Below, piece after piece: positions 1 through 7,745 of a stretch of DNA of 64,000 bases. Positions within the stretch are counted from its first letter, which is position 1. Every line of letters begins with the position of its first letter. Both the position numbers and the translations under genes were made by a program. The notes under the pieces were generated by a model, which made no database searches, was not told the origin of the DNA, and saw only the letters and a list, made by a program, of their open reading frames with translations. Source of the stretch: JAQVYB01 sp964490935. Its GTDB lineage: Bacteria; Verrucomicrobiota; Kiritimatiellia; RZYC01. The stretch spans positions 20,178 through 84,177 of the forward strand of contig CAZBEO010000004.1 in the NCBI GenBank assembly GCA_964490935.1. The letters run 5' to 3'.

Positions 1-1606
1 GAAACGAGAAGATGAGAAAGGCGAAGCCGCAGGCGAGGACGGTCAATCGGTTTCGTAGGGCCATGCGGAGGAGACGTTCGTAGGTGTTGACGATGGGATG
101 ATACTTACGATCACCCGTGCCCGCGTGTTTTTTAACCGGTTTGGCCTTGATGAAGGCCGAGCAGATGGCCGGGTTGATTACAATGGCCACAAAAAGAGAG
201 GAGGACAAGGTGATGATGAGCGTTTTGGGGAGAAAGGCCATGAATTGACCCATGATGTCGGGCCAGAAGAGCAGGGGGGCGAAGGCTGCGACCGTGGTCA
301 GCGTCGAGGTGATGACCGGCCAGGCCACTTCCGCTGCCCCGATGCGTGCCGCCTCGATTTTGGAAAGCCCGAGCGAACGGTGACGGTAGATGTTTTCCAC
401 AATCACAATAGCGTTGTCCACCAGCATACCCACCGAAAGCACCAGACTGAAGAGTACGATCATGTTCAGCGTCATGCCCAGGGCGGTGATGATCACAAAG
501 GCCAGCAGCATGGAAAAGGGGATCGCGAGGGCCACGAAGAGACTGTTTCTGCCACCCATGAAAAGCAGGAGAATAACGATTACAAAGATAAAGCCGGTCG
601 CAATGTTGTTTTCCAGCTCAACGATCATGTCGGCTACGTAGATCGATTCATCGTACACATCCGTGCGGACGATGCCTTCGGGGAGGATGAAGGAATCCAA
701 GATTTCTTTTTTAATCCCGTTGATCAACAGGCTCGAATTCTCGCCGGACCGCTTTTTGATGCCCATGGTGACGGCGGCCTGCCCGTTGATTCGGCTGATG
801 GATTCAAGGTCTTTGAAGGTGTCGGTAATGGTGGCGACATCGGTGAGATAGATGGGTGCGCCGTCGCGCTCGGTGAGCAGGATGTCGTTGAGTTCAAAGA
901 CCTGTCCGAATTCGGCGGGCACGCGCACCTGGAATTTGTTGCCCTCCATTTCAATATTGCCTGCGGAGGTGGTTTTGTTTTCTTCGGCCAGCCGCTGCAT
1001 GACGAGAGAGACGGGTATATTGCAGGAAATCAGGCGGGGGAGATCGAGTTCGATGCGAATTTCCCGTTCGCGGACACCCGAAATGGTGACTTCCTTGACG
1101 CCCGGAAGCAGCTCGATACGGTCTTGGAGGTCTTCCGCCAATTTTTTAAGACGAAGCAGCGGAGTGTTTCCCGAAAGCGTGAAGGTGTAGACGGGCATGT
1201 CCGAACTGAAATTCAGCGACTGCACGAGCGGCTCGTCGAGATCGTTCGGCAGGTCGGGCTTGGCCATGTCGACTTTGTCCTTGACCCGTTGAAGGGCCCG
1301 GTCAATATCTTCGCCGGCGTTGAATTTGAGTACAACGGTCGAAACGCTTTCCGAGGAGGTGCTGGTGATTTCTTCCACATTTTCCACGTCTTTGAGTTTT
1401 TTCTCTAGCTGCGTGGTGATGAGTTTTTCCATTTCCTCGGGGGCCGTGCCTTCGTAAATGGAGGTGACGAAGACGTAGGGGATGGTGATGTCCGGTGAGC
1501 CTTCGCGTGGGAGAGAAAAATAGCTGCTGATACCAGCGATGATCAGGACTATCAGAAAGACAAAGACGGCGGTTCTAAAGCGGATGGCGTAATTGGATAA
1601 GAGCAT
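1..1606 (-). CDS. RND-family efflux transporter, inner-membrane pump (partial)
   Basis: The frame opens with ATG at 1606 and runs leftward off the window, so about 535 N-terminal residues of a protein that is usually about 1000 residues are present. It begins with a short cytoplasmic stretch and a first membrane helix, followed by a periplasmic porter region (LPREGSPDI, then the VKDKVDMAKPDLP region) and membrane helices 2 to 5. The helix-4 signature reads GMLVDNAIVIVENIY: the first of the two AcrB aspartates is kept and the second is Asn, as in many members of the family outside the classical drug pumps. The pump uses the proton gradient to drive substrates through the adaptor and TolC-type channel encoded upstream. 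It is the last visible gene of a three-gene operon and starts 8 nt after the adaptor stop. The substrate cannot be told from sequence. Confidence 0.95.
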   Translation of the reverse strand, partial: MLLSNYAIRFRTAVFVFLIVLIIAGISSYFSLPREGSPDITIPYVFVTSIYEGTAPEEMEKLITTQLEKKLKDVENVEEITSTSSESVSTVVLKFNAGEDIDRALQRVKDKVDMAKPDLPNDLDEPLVQSLNFSSDMPVYTFTLSGNTPLLRLKKLAEDLQDRIELLPGVKEVTISGVREREIRIELDLPRLISCNIPVSLVMQRLAEENKTTSAGNIEMEGNKFQVRVPAEFGQVFELNDILLTERDGAPIYLTDVATITDTFKDLESISRINGQAAVTMGIKKRSGENSSLLINGIKKEILDSFILPEGIVRTDVYDESIYVADMIVELENNIATGFIFVIVILLLFMGGRNSLFVALAIPFSMLLAFVIITALGMTLNMIVLFSLVLSVGMLVDNAIVIVENIYRHRSLGLSKIEAARIGAAEVAWPVITSTLTTVAAFAPLLFWPDIMGQFMAFLPKTLIITLSSSLFVAIVINPAICSAFIKAKPVKKHAGTGDRKYHPIVNTYERLLRMALRNRLTVLACGFAFLIFSF

Positions 1607-1614
1607 AACGGCCT

Positions 1615-2694
1615 TCAGTTTTCCATCTGTTGCAGAATTTCCACAGGCATCCCGTCGGCCAGGGCCCGGTGTCCCTCCACAATCAGCTCATCGCCTTCTT
1701 CCAGACCGAACTGAATCACCACCCGGGTTCCGCGAATTTCGGCGATGCGTACAATTCGGCGTTCGGAGGCACCGTTGCGGTGGATAAAGACCACATATTC
1801 TCCCTTGTCTGGAATGACTGCGGCTAGGGGTATGGCAATGACGTCTTCCAGCTTGCCGACCGATACCTGGACATCGGCAATCATGCCAGCCTTCAGGAGT
1901 GTATCCGGATTATCCACGCTGGCTTCTACCGTGAAGGAGTTACCTGCGCCGGAGATTTGGGCGGCGATAAAGGTGATGCGTCCGGTGAACGTGAGGCCCG
2001 GAAGCGCTGCGACTTGAAAGGGCAGGGGTTGGGCGATGCGAAGCGAGCTGATGTTGCGCTCGGGTACTTCGACGAGGAGTTTCATCCGATCAAGTCGCAG
2101 TATGTGAAAAATCGGTTGCCCTTCGTTCACGTATTCACCCCGATCGATGAAGCGGTTGTTGATATAGCCATCCACCGGGCTTGAAACCGTGCATTTTTCC
2201 AGGTTGACCTGTGCGTTGTTCAGGGCGATTTCTGCGGCTTCAGCGCGTGTTTTGTATAGATCGTAATCGGAGACGGATATGGCACCGGACTTGTGTATTT
2301 CCTCCCAGCGCTTCCATTCCTTGGAGGCCTCGCGGTCATTGATTTCCGCCTGTTTCAGGGCGTCCTCCCAGATGCGGGCATCCATTCGGCAGAGGAGCTG
2401 CCCCTGCGTGACGGAGGCGCCACGATCCACAGGGACTTCGACGAGCGTGCCCGGTTTTTCGATGGGGATCATCAGATCTTCATACGCCTGCAGTTTGCCT
2501 GGCAGGTTGATGCGGTTGTCCAGCGAGTCGGTTTGAATGCGCTGTATCGTTACCGGCACCGGTTTTTCCTCAACCGGTTTGGCCTCCGGTGGTTTCTGCA
2601 AGGCCATCCGGGCCGCCAACGCGACGATTCCCAGCGCGATCAGCAGCAGAACGATCCGCAGAAGCAGCGTGCTTTTCGATTTTTGTTCAGTCAC
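1615..2694 (-). CDS. RND efflux periplasmic adaptor (membrane fusion protein)
   Basis: The product has 359 residues. It has an N-terminal membrane anchor or signal helix (LLLRIVLLLIALGIVALAA), a barrel-sandwich (lipoyl-like) half, a helical hairpin (residues about 105-165), the second lipoyl half (CTVSSPVDGYINNRFIDRGEY) and a beta-barrel plus membrane-proximal domain. This is the HlyD/AcrA layout. The protein links the inner-membrane RND pump to the outer-membrane TolC channel. The start is GTG at 2694, inside the 3' end of the TolC gene (stop at 2687-2689), so the two are translationally coupled. The RND pump follows 8 nt downstream. Family and role are clear and the substrate is unknown. 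Confidence 0.95.
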   Translation of the reverse strand: MTEQKSKSTLLLRIVLLLIALGIVALAARMALQKPPEAKPVEEKPVPVTIQRIQTDSLDNRINLPGKLQAYEDLMIPIEKPGTLVEVPVDRGASVTQGQLLCRMDARIWEDALKQAEINDREASKEWKRWEEIHKSGAISVSDYDLYKTRAEAAEIALNNAQVNLEKCTVSSPVDGYINNRFIDRGEYVNEGQPIFHILRLDRMKLLVEVPERNISSLRIAQPLPFQVAALPGLTFTGRITFIAAQISGAGNSFTVEASVDNPDTLLKAGMIADVQVSVGKLEDVIAIPLAAVIPDKGEYVVFIHRNGASERRIVRIAEIRGTRVVIQFGLEEGDELIVEGHRALADGMPVEILQQMEN

Positions 2695-4216
2695 GGGTAA
2701 GCTTCTCCGTTCCGCAGGCGTATTGCAGTTGGGCCACGGCCTGCATGTAGGCTTTCAGGGCCTGGTAGTGAATCAATTTGGCCTGAGTCAGGGAAAGAGT
2801 GCTGTCGGTATATTCTAAATAGGTGAACAGGCCGTTTTTGTACCGAACGTCGGCAATGTCCATGGCCTTTTGTGCCAGATGTACACTGTCTTTTGCCCCC
2901 AGGACGACTTCTCTGGAGTGCATCAGCGTCAGATAAGCACTGTTGACTTCGAGTTTGATCGCCCGCACGAGATCCATTTGGTTGGCCCGGGCGTTTTCCA
3001 CCGCCAGTTGCTTCTGGGCGACCTGACTTCGCCGCAATCCGCCATCGAGAATATCCCAGCTCAGGGCCAGGCCCGCATTCCAGTGCCATTTCCACTCGTC
3101 ATCCGCCAGCGCATCCGATGGAGGGTTACTGCCCTGGTAGGCGGCGGTTGCATACAAGCGGGGAAAATATTCTCCCCGCGTGGCACGTACATCCTGCATC
3201 CGCATGCCGATGAGTGACTGCATGGACTGAAGTTCCGGACGGTTTTCGAGCGCTAGGCTATACAGGCGTTCCAATTCCACGTTGAGGGGGGCGTAGTGCA
3301 GTTCGCCCTGTACCGTGAAGGTCGCGTTGTCTTCATAGATAAGATTCTTGAAACGTTCTTTGGCCAGATCGTATTGGTTTTTCGCAGCAATGACCTGAGG
3401 CTTTTCATTGGCCACCTTGACTTGGGCACTCAACAGATCGAACTCACTACTGGTCCCATTCTGAAATTTTACCTGGGTCTGTTCTTCAAAGCGTTTCCAC
3501 TGGTCCAGCGATTCCTGCGCCACCCGCAGGGCGTCGGCGGTATAGAGCAGATCGTAAAAGGAGGTCGTGATGTCCCGTATGATGGCCTTGTTTCGTTGTT
3601 CGGTATCGTAGAGCGCATAGCGGCGGTATTCGCGTGCGGCTTTCAGTGCGGCTGAAACGGACCCGCCCGAGAAGAGCAGTTGCGAGAGGCCGGCAGAGGC
3701 GCTGTAGTGATCATGTGAGCCCTGGGCATTTTCGAGCACGGGTGCATCATCGAGCCTATTGTAGCCTGCACGCGCCTGGACTCCAGGCAGCAGCCTGGCG
3801 CGGACTTCCTTGATTTTGGATTCGGCCATGGCCTGCTCGCGCATTTTGTTTTGCAGAGAAAGGGAGCGATCGAGGCCCATGCGGATGCAGTCGTTCAGCG
3901 TATAAGCCGGTGCGGCATTCGAGAGGGTGGCTATGCTGCTCACTTCATGGGTGGCAGAATTTGTATCCGTGGCCGCTTGCAGCACGGGGGGCAGAGCAAG
4001 GGCAAAGAGCAGAAGGACGAGGAGGAATCGGCCGCCTAGCGAATTAGCAGAAGGGCCAGCCCAATCAGTGAAATGACCAGGCTCAGCACCAGCGATATGC
4101 GGTAAAAATCGCCTCCACGCCGGAGCCTCTTTCGGTTCAACATCACGCCAATCAGAGAGAAGGCGAAGATGATCAGAAGAAGATAATATAGCACGCCTAA
4201 AAGTTGTTCGTTCCAT
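2687..4216 (-). CDS. TolC-family outer-membrane efflux protein (start uncertain)
   Basis: From about residue 85 the protein is a typical TolC/OEP chain with two repeats of helical hairpins and beta strands (YTLNDCIRMGLDRSLSLQN near the start, WDILDGGLRRSQV in the second repeat). It forms the outer-membrane and periplasmic channel for the RND pump downstream. A signal-peptide-like core (FLLVLLLFALALPPVLQA) is encoded around 3975-4035, directly after the stop of the upstream membrane gene. In this frame there is no ATG, GTG or TTG between the ATG at 4216 and a GTG at 3985 that lies inside the signal peptide. The true start is therefore a long 181-nt overlap, a non-standard codon near 4040, or is hidden by an indel. 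The coordinates given use the ATG at 4216. Confidence 0.88.
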   Translation of the reverse strand: MERTTFRRAILSSSDHLRLLSDWRDVEPKEAPAWRRFLPHIAGAEPGHFTDWAGPSANSLGGRFLLVLLLFALALPPVLQAATDTNSATHEVSSIATLSNAAPAYTLNDCIRMGLDRSLSLQNKMREQAMAESKIKEVRARLLPGVQARAGYNRLDDAPVLENAQGSHDHYSASAGLSQLLFSGGSVSAALKAAREYRRYALYDTEQRNKAIIRDITTSFYDLLYTADALRVAQESLDQWKRFEEQTQVKFQNGTSSEFDLLSAQVKVANEKPQVIAAKNQYDLAKERFKNLIYEDNATFTVQGELHYAPLNVELERLYSLALENRPELQSMQSLIGMRMQDVRATRGEYFPRLYATAAYQGSNPPSDALADDEWKWHWNAGLALSWDILDGGLRRSQVAQKQLAVENARANQMDLVRAIKLEVNSAYLTLMHSREVVLGAKDSVHLAQKAMDIADVRYKNGLFTYLEYTDSTLSLTQAKLIHYQALKAYMQAVAQLQYACGTEKLTRD

Positions 4217-4380
4217 TGGGTCTCGGCTGATAACAGTTTGGGTTGCGCCTGATCAAGCAATAAAACGCTAAAAAAAAGCAGCAACCAGCAGAATCCAGCG
4301 ATGATGGAAATGAAGCGGCCCAAGTTGTCGGGTGCTCTTTTCCTGCGGTCTTTATCTATGCCTGGTCTGTACTCGTTCAT
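4036..4380 (-). CDS. Small membrane protein, function unknown
   Basis: The product has 114 residues and three clear membrane segments: FISIIAGFCWLLLFFSVLLL (about 23-42), LLGVLYYLLLIIFAFSLIGVM (about 60-80) and ISLVLSLVISLIGLALLLI at the C-terminus. The N-terminal 20 residues and the loop between helices 2 and 3 (NRKRLRRGGD) are positively charged. I recognise no named family. It is the first gene of the efflux operon and its end abuts the TolC signal-peptide region. That position suggests an accessory role or simply co-transcription, but nothing in the sequence proves a functional link. The hydrophobicity pattern makes it more credible as a gene than the overlapping TolC extension. Confidence 0.75.
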   Translation of the reverse strand: MNEYRPGIDKDRRKRAPDNLGRFISIIAGFCWLLLFFSVLLLDQAQPKLLSAETQWNEQLLGVLYYLLLIIFAFSLIGVMLNRKRLRRGGDFYRISLVLSLVISLIGLALLLIR

Positions 4381-4705
4381 AGTCTGGAAGCCCCTCTGTG
4401 ACTCACCTATCCACCTATTGTAAACGACGTGTAGAGCCTACTTTTTCAATGGTTGCATGTCAACGGGTGTGCTGAATTATTATTTGGTTTCCGTATATAT
4501 GGCCATTTCGATGTGGCCAAGTCACCACAGCGTTTCGCTGTGGTTAACTAGCAGGATGGAGGGCTTAAGCCCGAAAGCCTGCTAGGTTGACAAGCGGGCC
4601 TTCACTCGCTATCAAGATGCTCCGCTTAAGCATGCTGGAAGAATGAGTCTTCATGGGCGGTGCGTGCAAACAGGACCATTTTGTCGGAAGGCAGGCATAG
4701 AAATC
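4381..4705. other. Intergenic region with one double-hairpin repeat
   Basis: This gap of 325 bases lies between the divergent efflux operon and argS. It carries a dispersed double-hairpin element (4525-4585, listed separately). AT-rich sequence at about 4450-4485 could hold the argS promoter, but I see no convincing -35/-10 pair. No RNA gene was recognised. Confidence 0.6.
4525..4585 (+). repeat. Double-hairpin dispersed repeat, copy A
   Basis: The first hairpin has arms CCACAGCG (4525-4532) and CGCTGTGG (4536-4543). Four bases later a second hairpin has outer arms CTAGCAGG (4548-4555) and CCTGCTAG (4578-4585) around the inner palindrome GGGCTTAAGCCC (4561-4572). The same two-part plan occurs at 25620-25680 and, inverted, at 36029-36087. 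A half copy lies at 30350-30369. The inner stem has diverged in this copy. Confidence 0.85.
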
Positions 4706-6436
4706 ATGATGACGGAACGAATGACCTTGGAACAACAATTGACCGCATGGATGGAGCAGGTTCTGCGCACGGTCTATCCGGAAGCGGATTTTTCCGATAT
4801 CAATACGCAGGTGGTGCCGACCGCCGATGATCGCTTCGGCGATTATCAGTGCAATGCCGCGATGGCCCTGGCTGGGCGTTTACGCAAGCCGCCGCGCGAA
4901 ATTGCGCAACAGGTGGTCTCTCAGCCCTTGCCCGATTGCCTGGAGCGGGTGGAGATTGCCGGACCTGGATTTATCAACATGCACCTGCGAACCGATTGGT
5001 TGGCCATAGCCTTGGCGGCGTCGGAAGGCGAATCAGTTTCCCTTGTGCCGCCGGTGGGCTCGGGCAAAACCGTTGTCATTGACTACTCCAGTCCGAACGT
5101 AGCCAAGCCCATGCACATCGGGCATATCCGTTCCACCGTGATTGGCAATGCCCTCGACCGGATATACCGCTCGCTGGGGTATCGGGTCATTGCCGACAAC
5201 CATGTGGGCGACTGGGGAACCCAGTTCGGCCTGATGATTCTCGGGTACAAACACTTCGTTCAGCCGGAAGCCCTGGAGCGCGATCCTATCGAGGAACTCG
5301 AGCGCATCTATCGGGAGAGCTACAACAAATCCAAAGAAGAAGAAGCCTGGCTGAACGCCGCACGCTCCGAGTTGCTCAAACTCCAGCAGGGTGATCCCGA
5401 AAACCTGGCACTCTGGAAACGCTTTATTGAATTGAGCAAAATCGAATTCAACAAGATATATGATCGACTTGGGGTTCGCTTCGATATCGAACGCGGAGAG
5501 AGTTCTTACAACGAGGCCCTTCAGGGCGTGGTGGATGAATTGGATCGGAAAGGTCTACTGCAGGAAAGCGAAGGTGCTCAGGTGGTGAATCTGGAGGAGG
5601 AGGGTCTGGCCGTAAGTATCGTGCGCAAGAGCGACGGCGCCTTTAATTACACCACCACCGATCTTGCCACGGCCCTCTCGCGCCATCAGGAATTCAACCC
5701 CGATGAAGTCATCTATGTGACCGACGAACGGCAGCAACTGCACTTCAAACAGGTCTTCGCGATTCTTCGTAAAATGGACGTACCGTTGAACCTGCGGCAC
5801 GTCTGGTTCGGATTGATGCGCCTACCGGATGCTACGTTTTCCACGCGCCAGGGCAACGTCATCAAGCTGGAGGTGCTGTTGGATGAGGCGGAGAAGCGTG
5901 CGCTGGATATTATCCGCCAACCCGGCAGCACGCTTACGCCCGAACAGCAGCAGGAGGTGGCCCGTGCGGTGGGCATTGGGGCGGTGAAATATGCTGATCT
6001 AAGCCAGAACCCGCAGTCGCTCGTGACCTTTACGTGGGAGAAGGCCATGGCGCTCGATGGCAATTCAGCACCTTACCTGCAATATGCCTATGCACGCATT
6101 TCCAGCGTACGCGATAAATACCGCGAGCGCTTTCCGGAGGTCGACCCGACCGCCTTTCCGCTGCTTCTTCAGGAGCCCATTGAACGCCGACTGGCCGTGC
6201 ATCTGCTGCGCTTCGGCGACACGGTGATTGCCGCCGCCCGCACCTATCGTCCGAATTATCTGGCGGACTACTGTTACGCGCTGGCCCAGCTTTACAGCAC
6301 CTTCTATCAGACCGTGCCTTTCCTGAAAGCCGAAGAAGGCATCCGGGAAAGCCGGGTGCGCCTGTGCGGGCTTGTCGCCCGCACGTTGCGTCAGGGACTC
6401 GACCTGCTCGGCATCGAAACGCCCGAACGAATCTAG
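4706..6436 (+). CDS. argS: Arginyl-tRNA synthetase
   Basis: This class I synthetase charges tRNA-Arg in the cytoplasm. The N-terminal tRNA-recognition domain covers about residues 1-95. It is followed by the HIGH motif in SSPNVAKPMHIGHIRSTVIGN, the DNHVGDWGTQFG catalytic segment and the arginine-site region NYTTTDLATAL. The KMSKS-equivalent loop is STRQGNVIKL, and the C-terminal anticodon-binding helical domain is also present (DGNSAPYLQYAYARI, family-typical). From ATG 4706 it has 576 residues, normal for bacterial ArgS. An upstream in-frame ATG at 4643 would add 21 residues with no resemblance to the family, so the later start is preferred although its ribosome-binding site is weak. A PCC-domain gene follows 49 nt downstream. 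Confidence 0.97.
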   Translation: MMTERMTLEQQLTAWMEQVLRTVYPEADFSDINTQVVPTADDRFGDYQCNAAMALAGRLRKPPREIAQQVVSQPLPDCLERVEIAGPGFINMHLRTDWLAIALAASEGESVSLVPPVGSGKTVVIDYSSPNVAKPMHIGHIRSTVIGNALDRIYRSLGYRVIADNHVGDWGTQFGLMILGYKHFVQPEALERDPIEELERIYRESYNKSKEEEAWLNAARSELLKLQQGDPENLALWKRFIELSKIEFNKIYDRLGVRFDIERGESSYNEALQGVVDELDRKGLLQESEGAQVVNLEEEGLAVSIVRKSDGAFNYTTTDLATALSRHQEFNPDEVIYVTDERQQLHFKQVFAILRKMDVPLNLRHVWFGLMRLPDATFSTRQGNVIKLEVLLDEAEKRALDIIRQPGSTLTPEQQQEVARAVGIGAVKYADLSQNPQSLVTFTWEKAMALDGNSAPYLQYAYARISSVRDKYRERFPEVDPTAFPLLLQEPIERRLAVHLLRFGDTVIAAARTYRPNYLADYCYALAQLYSTFYQTVPFLKAEEGIRESRVRLCGLVARTLRQGLDLLGIETPERI

Positions 6437-6485
6437 CCGCACACACGAAAAAAATTCAGAACCGACAGCGAAAGGAAAGTCCGTC

Positions 6486-6929
6486 ATGAACTATGCAGAA
6501 GCCCGGCAGGGCCGCACCTTTATTCTGCGCTTGGAAGATGGTGACATTGTTCACGAAACCATCGAGCAATTCGCCCGCGATAAAAAAATTCAGTCCGCTT
6601 CTCTGATTATTCTGGGTGGAGCAGACGACGGAAGCAAACTGGTGACCGGCCCGCGGGAAGCACGTGCCAAGCCCATCATTCCGCTGCACAGCGAGCTGAG
6701 CGGCGTTCATGAAGTGACGGGCACTGGTACACTCTTCCCCGACCAGCACGGCCAACCGATCCTGCACATGCACCTGGCCTGCGGGCGCGAAGACCGCACG
6801 ATGACCGGTTGCATTCGACGCGGCGTGAAAACTTGGCATGTCCTCGAAGTGATCCTGACCGAACTGTTGGATCATGCCGCCAGGCGCCTACCCGACCCCG
6901 AGACCGGGTTTGAATTGCTCGTGCCCTAG
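6486..6929 (+). CDS. PCC/DUF296-domain DNA-binding-like protein
   Basis: The product has 147 residues and consists almost entirely of one PCC (plants and prokaryotes conserved, DUF296) domain. Family marks are LEDGDIVHETIEQFARDK, LGGADDGSKLVTGP and HMHLACGREDRTMTGCI. The histidine-rich strand HMHL and the GADDG loop match the trimeric bacterial members. In plants the domain occurs with AT-hooks. No AT-hook is present here, and bacterial single-domain members have no firmly assigned role. The start at 6486 is supported by AAAGGAAAG 6 nt upstream. It lies 49 nt after argS in the same direction and may be co-transcribed. Confidence 0.85.
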   Translation: MNYAEARQGRTFILRLEDGDIVHETIEQFARDKKIQSASLIILGGADDGSKLVTGPREARAKPIIPLHSELSGVHEVTGTGTLFPDQHGQPILHMHLACGREDRTMTGCIRRGVKTWHVLEVILTELLDHAARRLPDPETGFELLVP

Positions 6930-7027
6930 AGCAGTCGCAACGATCAGAGTTAATCTGCGCGATTAGATTTTAAACACCTGAGTCCGACGGATTGCCAGGA
7001 CGAGGGCATTCACCGGGCGGATACGTT

Positions 7028-7660
7028 TCAGATCAACCCGCCTTGAAGAAAGTAGTTGGCGGATTTTTCGCGCTCCATGTTGGTGTCGGGGCCGTGTCCG
7101 GGGATGATGCGGGTACTATCGGGCATGGTTTTGAGGCGCTTGATGGAACGGGCAAGCTCAGCGGAATCCCCGCCGGGGAGATCGGTGCGCCCGACGGACC
7201 CTTTGAAGAGGGTATCGCCGGAAATGAGGAGACCCTGTTCTTCCAGAAAGTAGCAGACAGAGCCGGGGCTGTGTCCGGGGGTGTGGAGAACCTGAATTTC
7301 ACCAAGTTCGGTGGCGATGCGCTGGTTATCGGAAACGGGCAGGAGGGGTACGTCGGGTTTTCGAGGGGTGTCGTAATACGGCAGCATCTGATTGGCTTTG
7401 GTGAAGGCCCAGACGGCATCGGACGGATGCATATAGATAGGGCACGGATAGGCATCGCAGAAATCGGCCAGTGCGCTGACGTGGTCCATGTGCCCGTGGG
7501 TGAGGAGGCCGACGACGGGTTTCAAATTGAGGCGTTTCAGAGCGGCTAGGAGAACAGAAGCATCGCCGCCGGGGTCCGCGACGATCGCATGGCGTGATTC
7601 ATCATACAGGATGACGCAGTTGGCCTCGAACATTCCCAGGGGTATGGTTTCCTCTTTCAT
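7028..7660 (-). CDS. MBL-fold metallo-hydrolase (glyoxalase II-like)
   Basis: The product has 210 residues, the usual length of single-domain beta-lactamase-fold hydrolases of the YcbL/GloB group. The metal motif is LLTHGHMDHVSALADF (HxHxDH, residues about 54-59). A third metal His lies in LHTPGHSPGSVCYFL, a bridging Asp in LISGDTLFKGSVGRTDLPGGD, and a last His in IIPGHGPDTNMEREKS near the C-terminus. It probably hydrolyses a thioester such as a glutathione- or bacillithiol-type conjugate, or a related ester, in the cytoplasm. The exact substrate is not visible. It lies downstream of nifJ on the same strand, separated from it by a strong hairpin. Confidence 0.9.
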   Translation of the reverse strand: MKEETIPLGMFEANCVILYDESRHAIVADPGGDASVLLAALKRLNLKPVVGLLTHGHMDHVSALADFCDAYPCPIYMHPSDAVWAFTKANQMLPYYDTPRKPDVPLLPVSDNQRIATELGEIQVLHTPGHSPGSVCYFLEEQGLLISGDTLFKGSVGRTDLPGGDSAELARSIKRLKTMPDSTRIIPGHGPDTNMEREKSANYFLQGGLI

Positions 7661-7684
7661 ACGAACCTCCTTCAGGTCTAAACA

Positions 7685-7718
7685 GGACGACCGCGCAGGA
7701 AATCATGCGCGGTCGTCC
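7685..7718 (-). terminator. Hairpin after nifJ
   Basis: Perfect 13-bp arms GGACGACCGCGCA (7685-7697) and TGCGCGGTCGTCC (7706-7718) enclose an 8-base loop. It sits 28 bases after the nifJ stop and 24 bases before the MBL start. There is no strong U-tract on either strand, so it could be a terminator, a processing site or an mRNA-stabilising structure. Confidence 0.6.
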
Positions 7719-7745
7719 GAATGATCGGGTTTGAACAACTCCTGC

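Noticed and set aside
98..1408. Plus-strand 436-residue open frame
   Set aside because: It is the antisense shadow of the RND transporter, which has clear family motifs on the other strand; the shadow is rich in Asp, Gly and His with no coherent motif.
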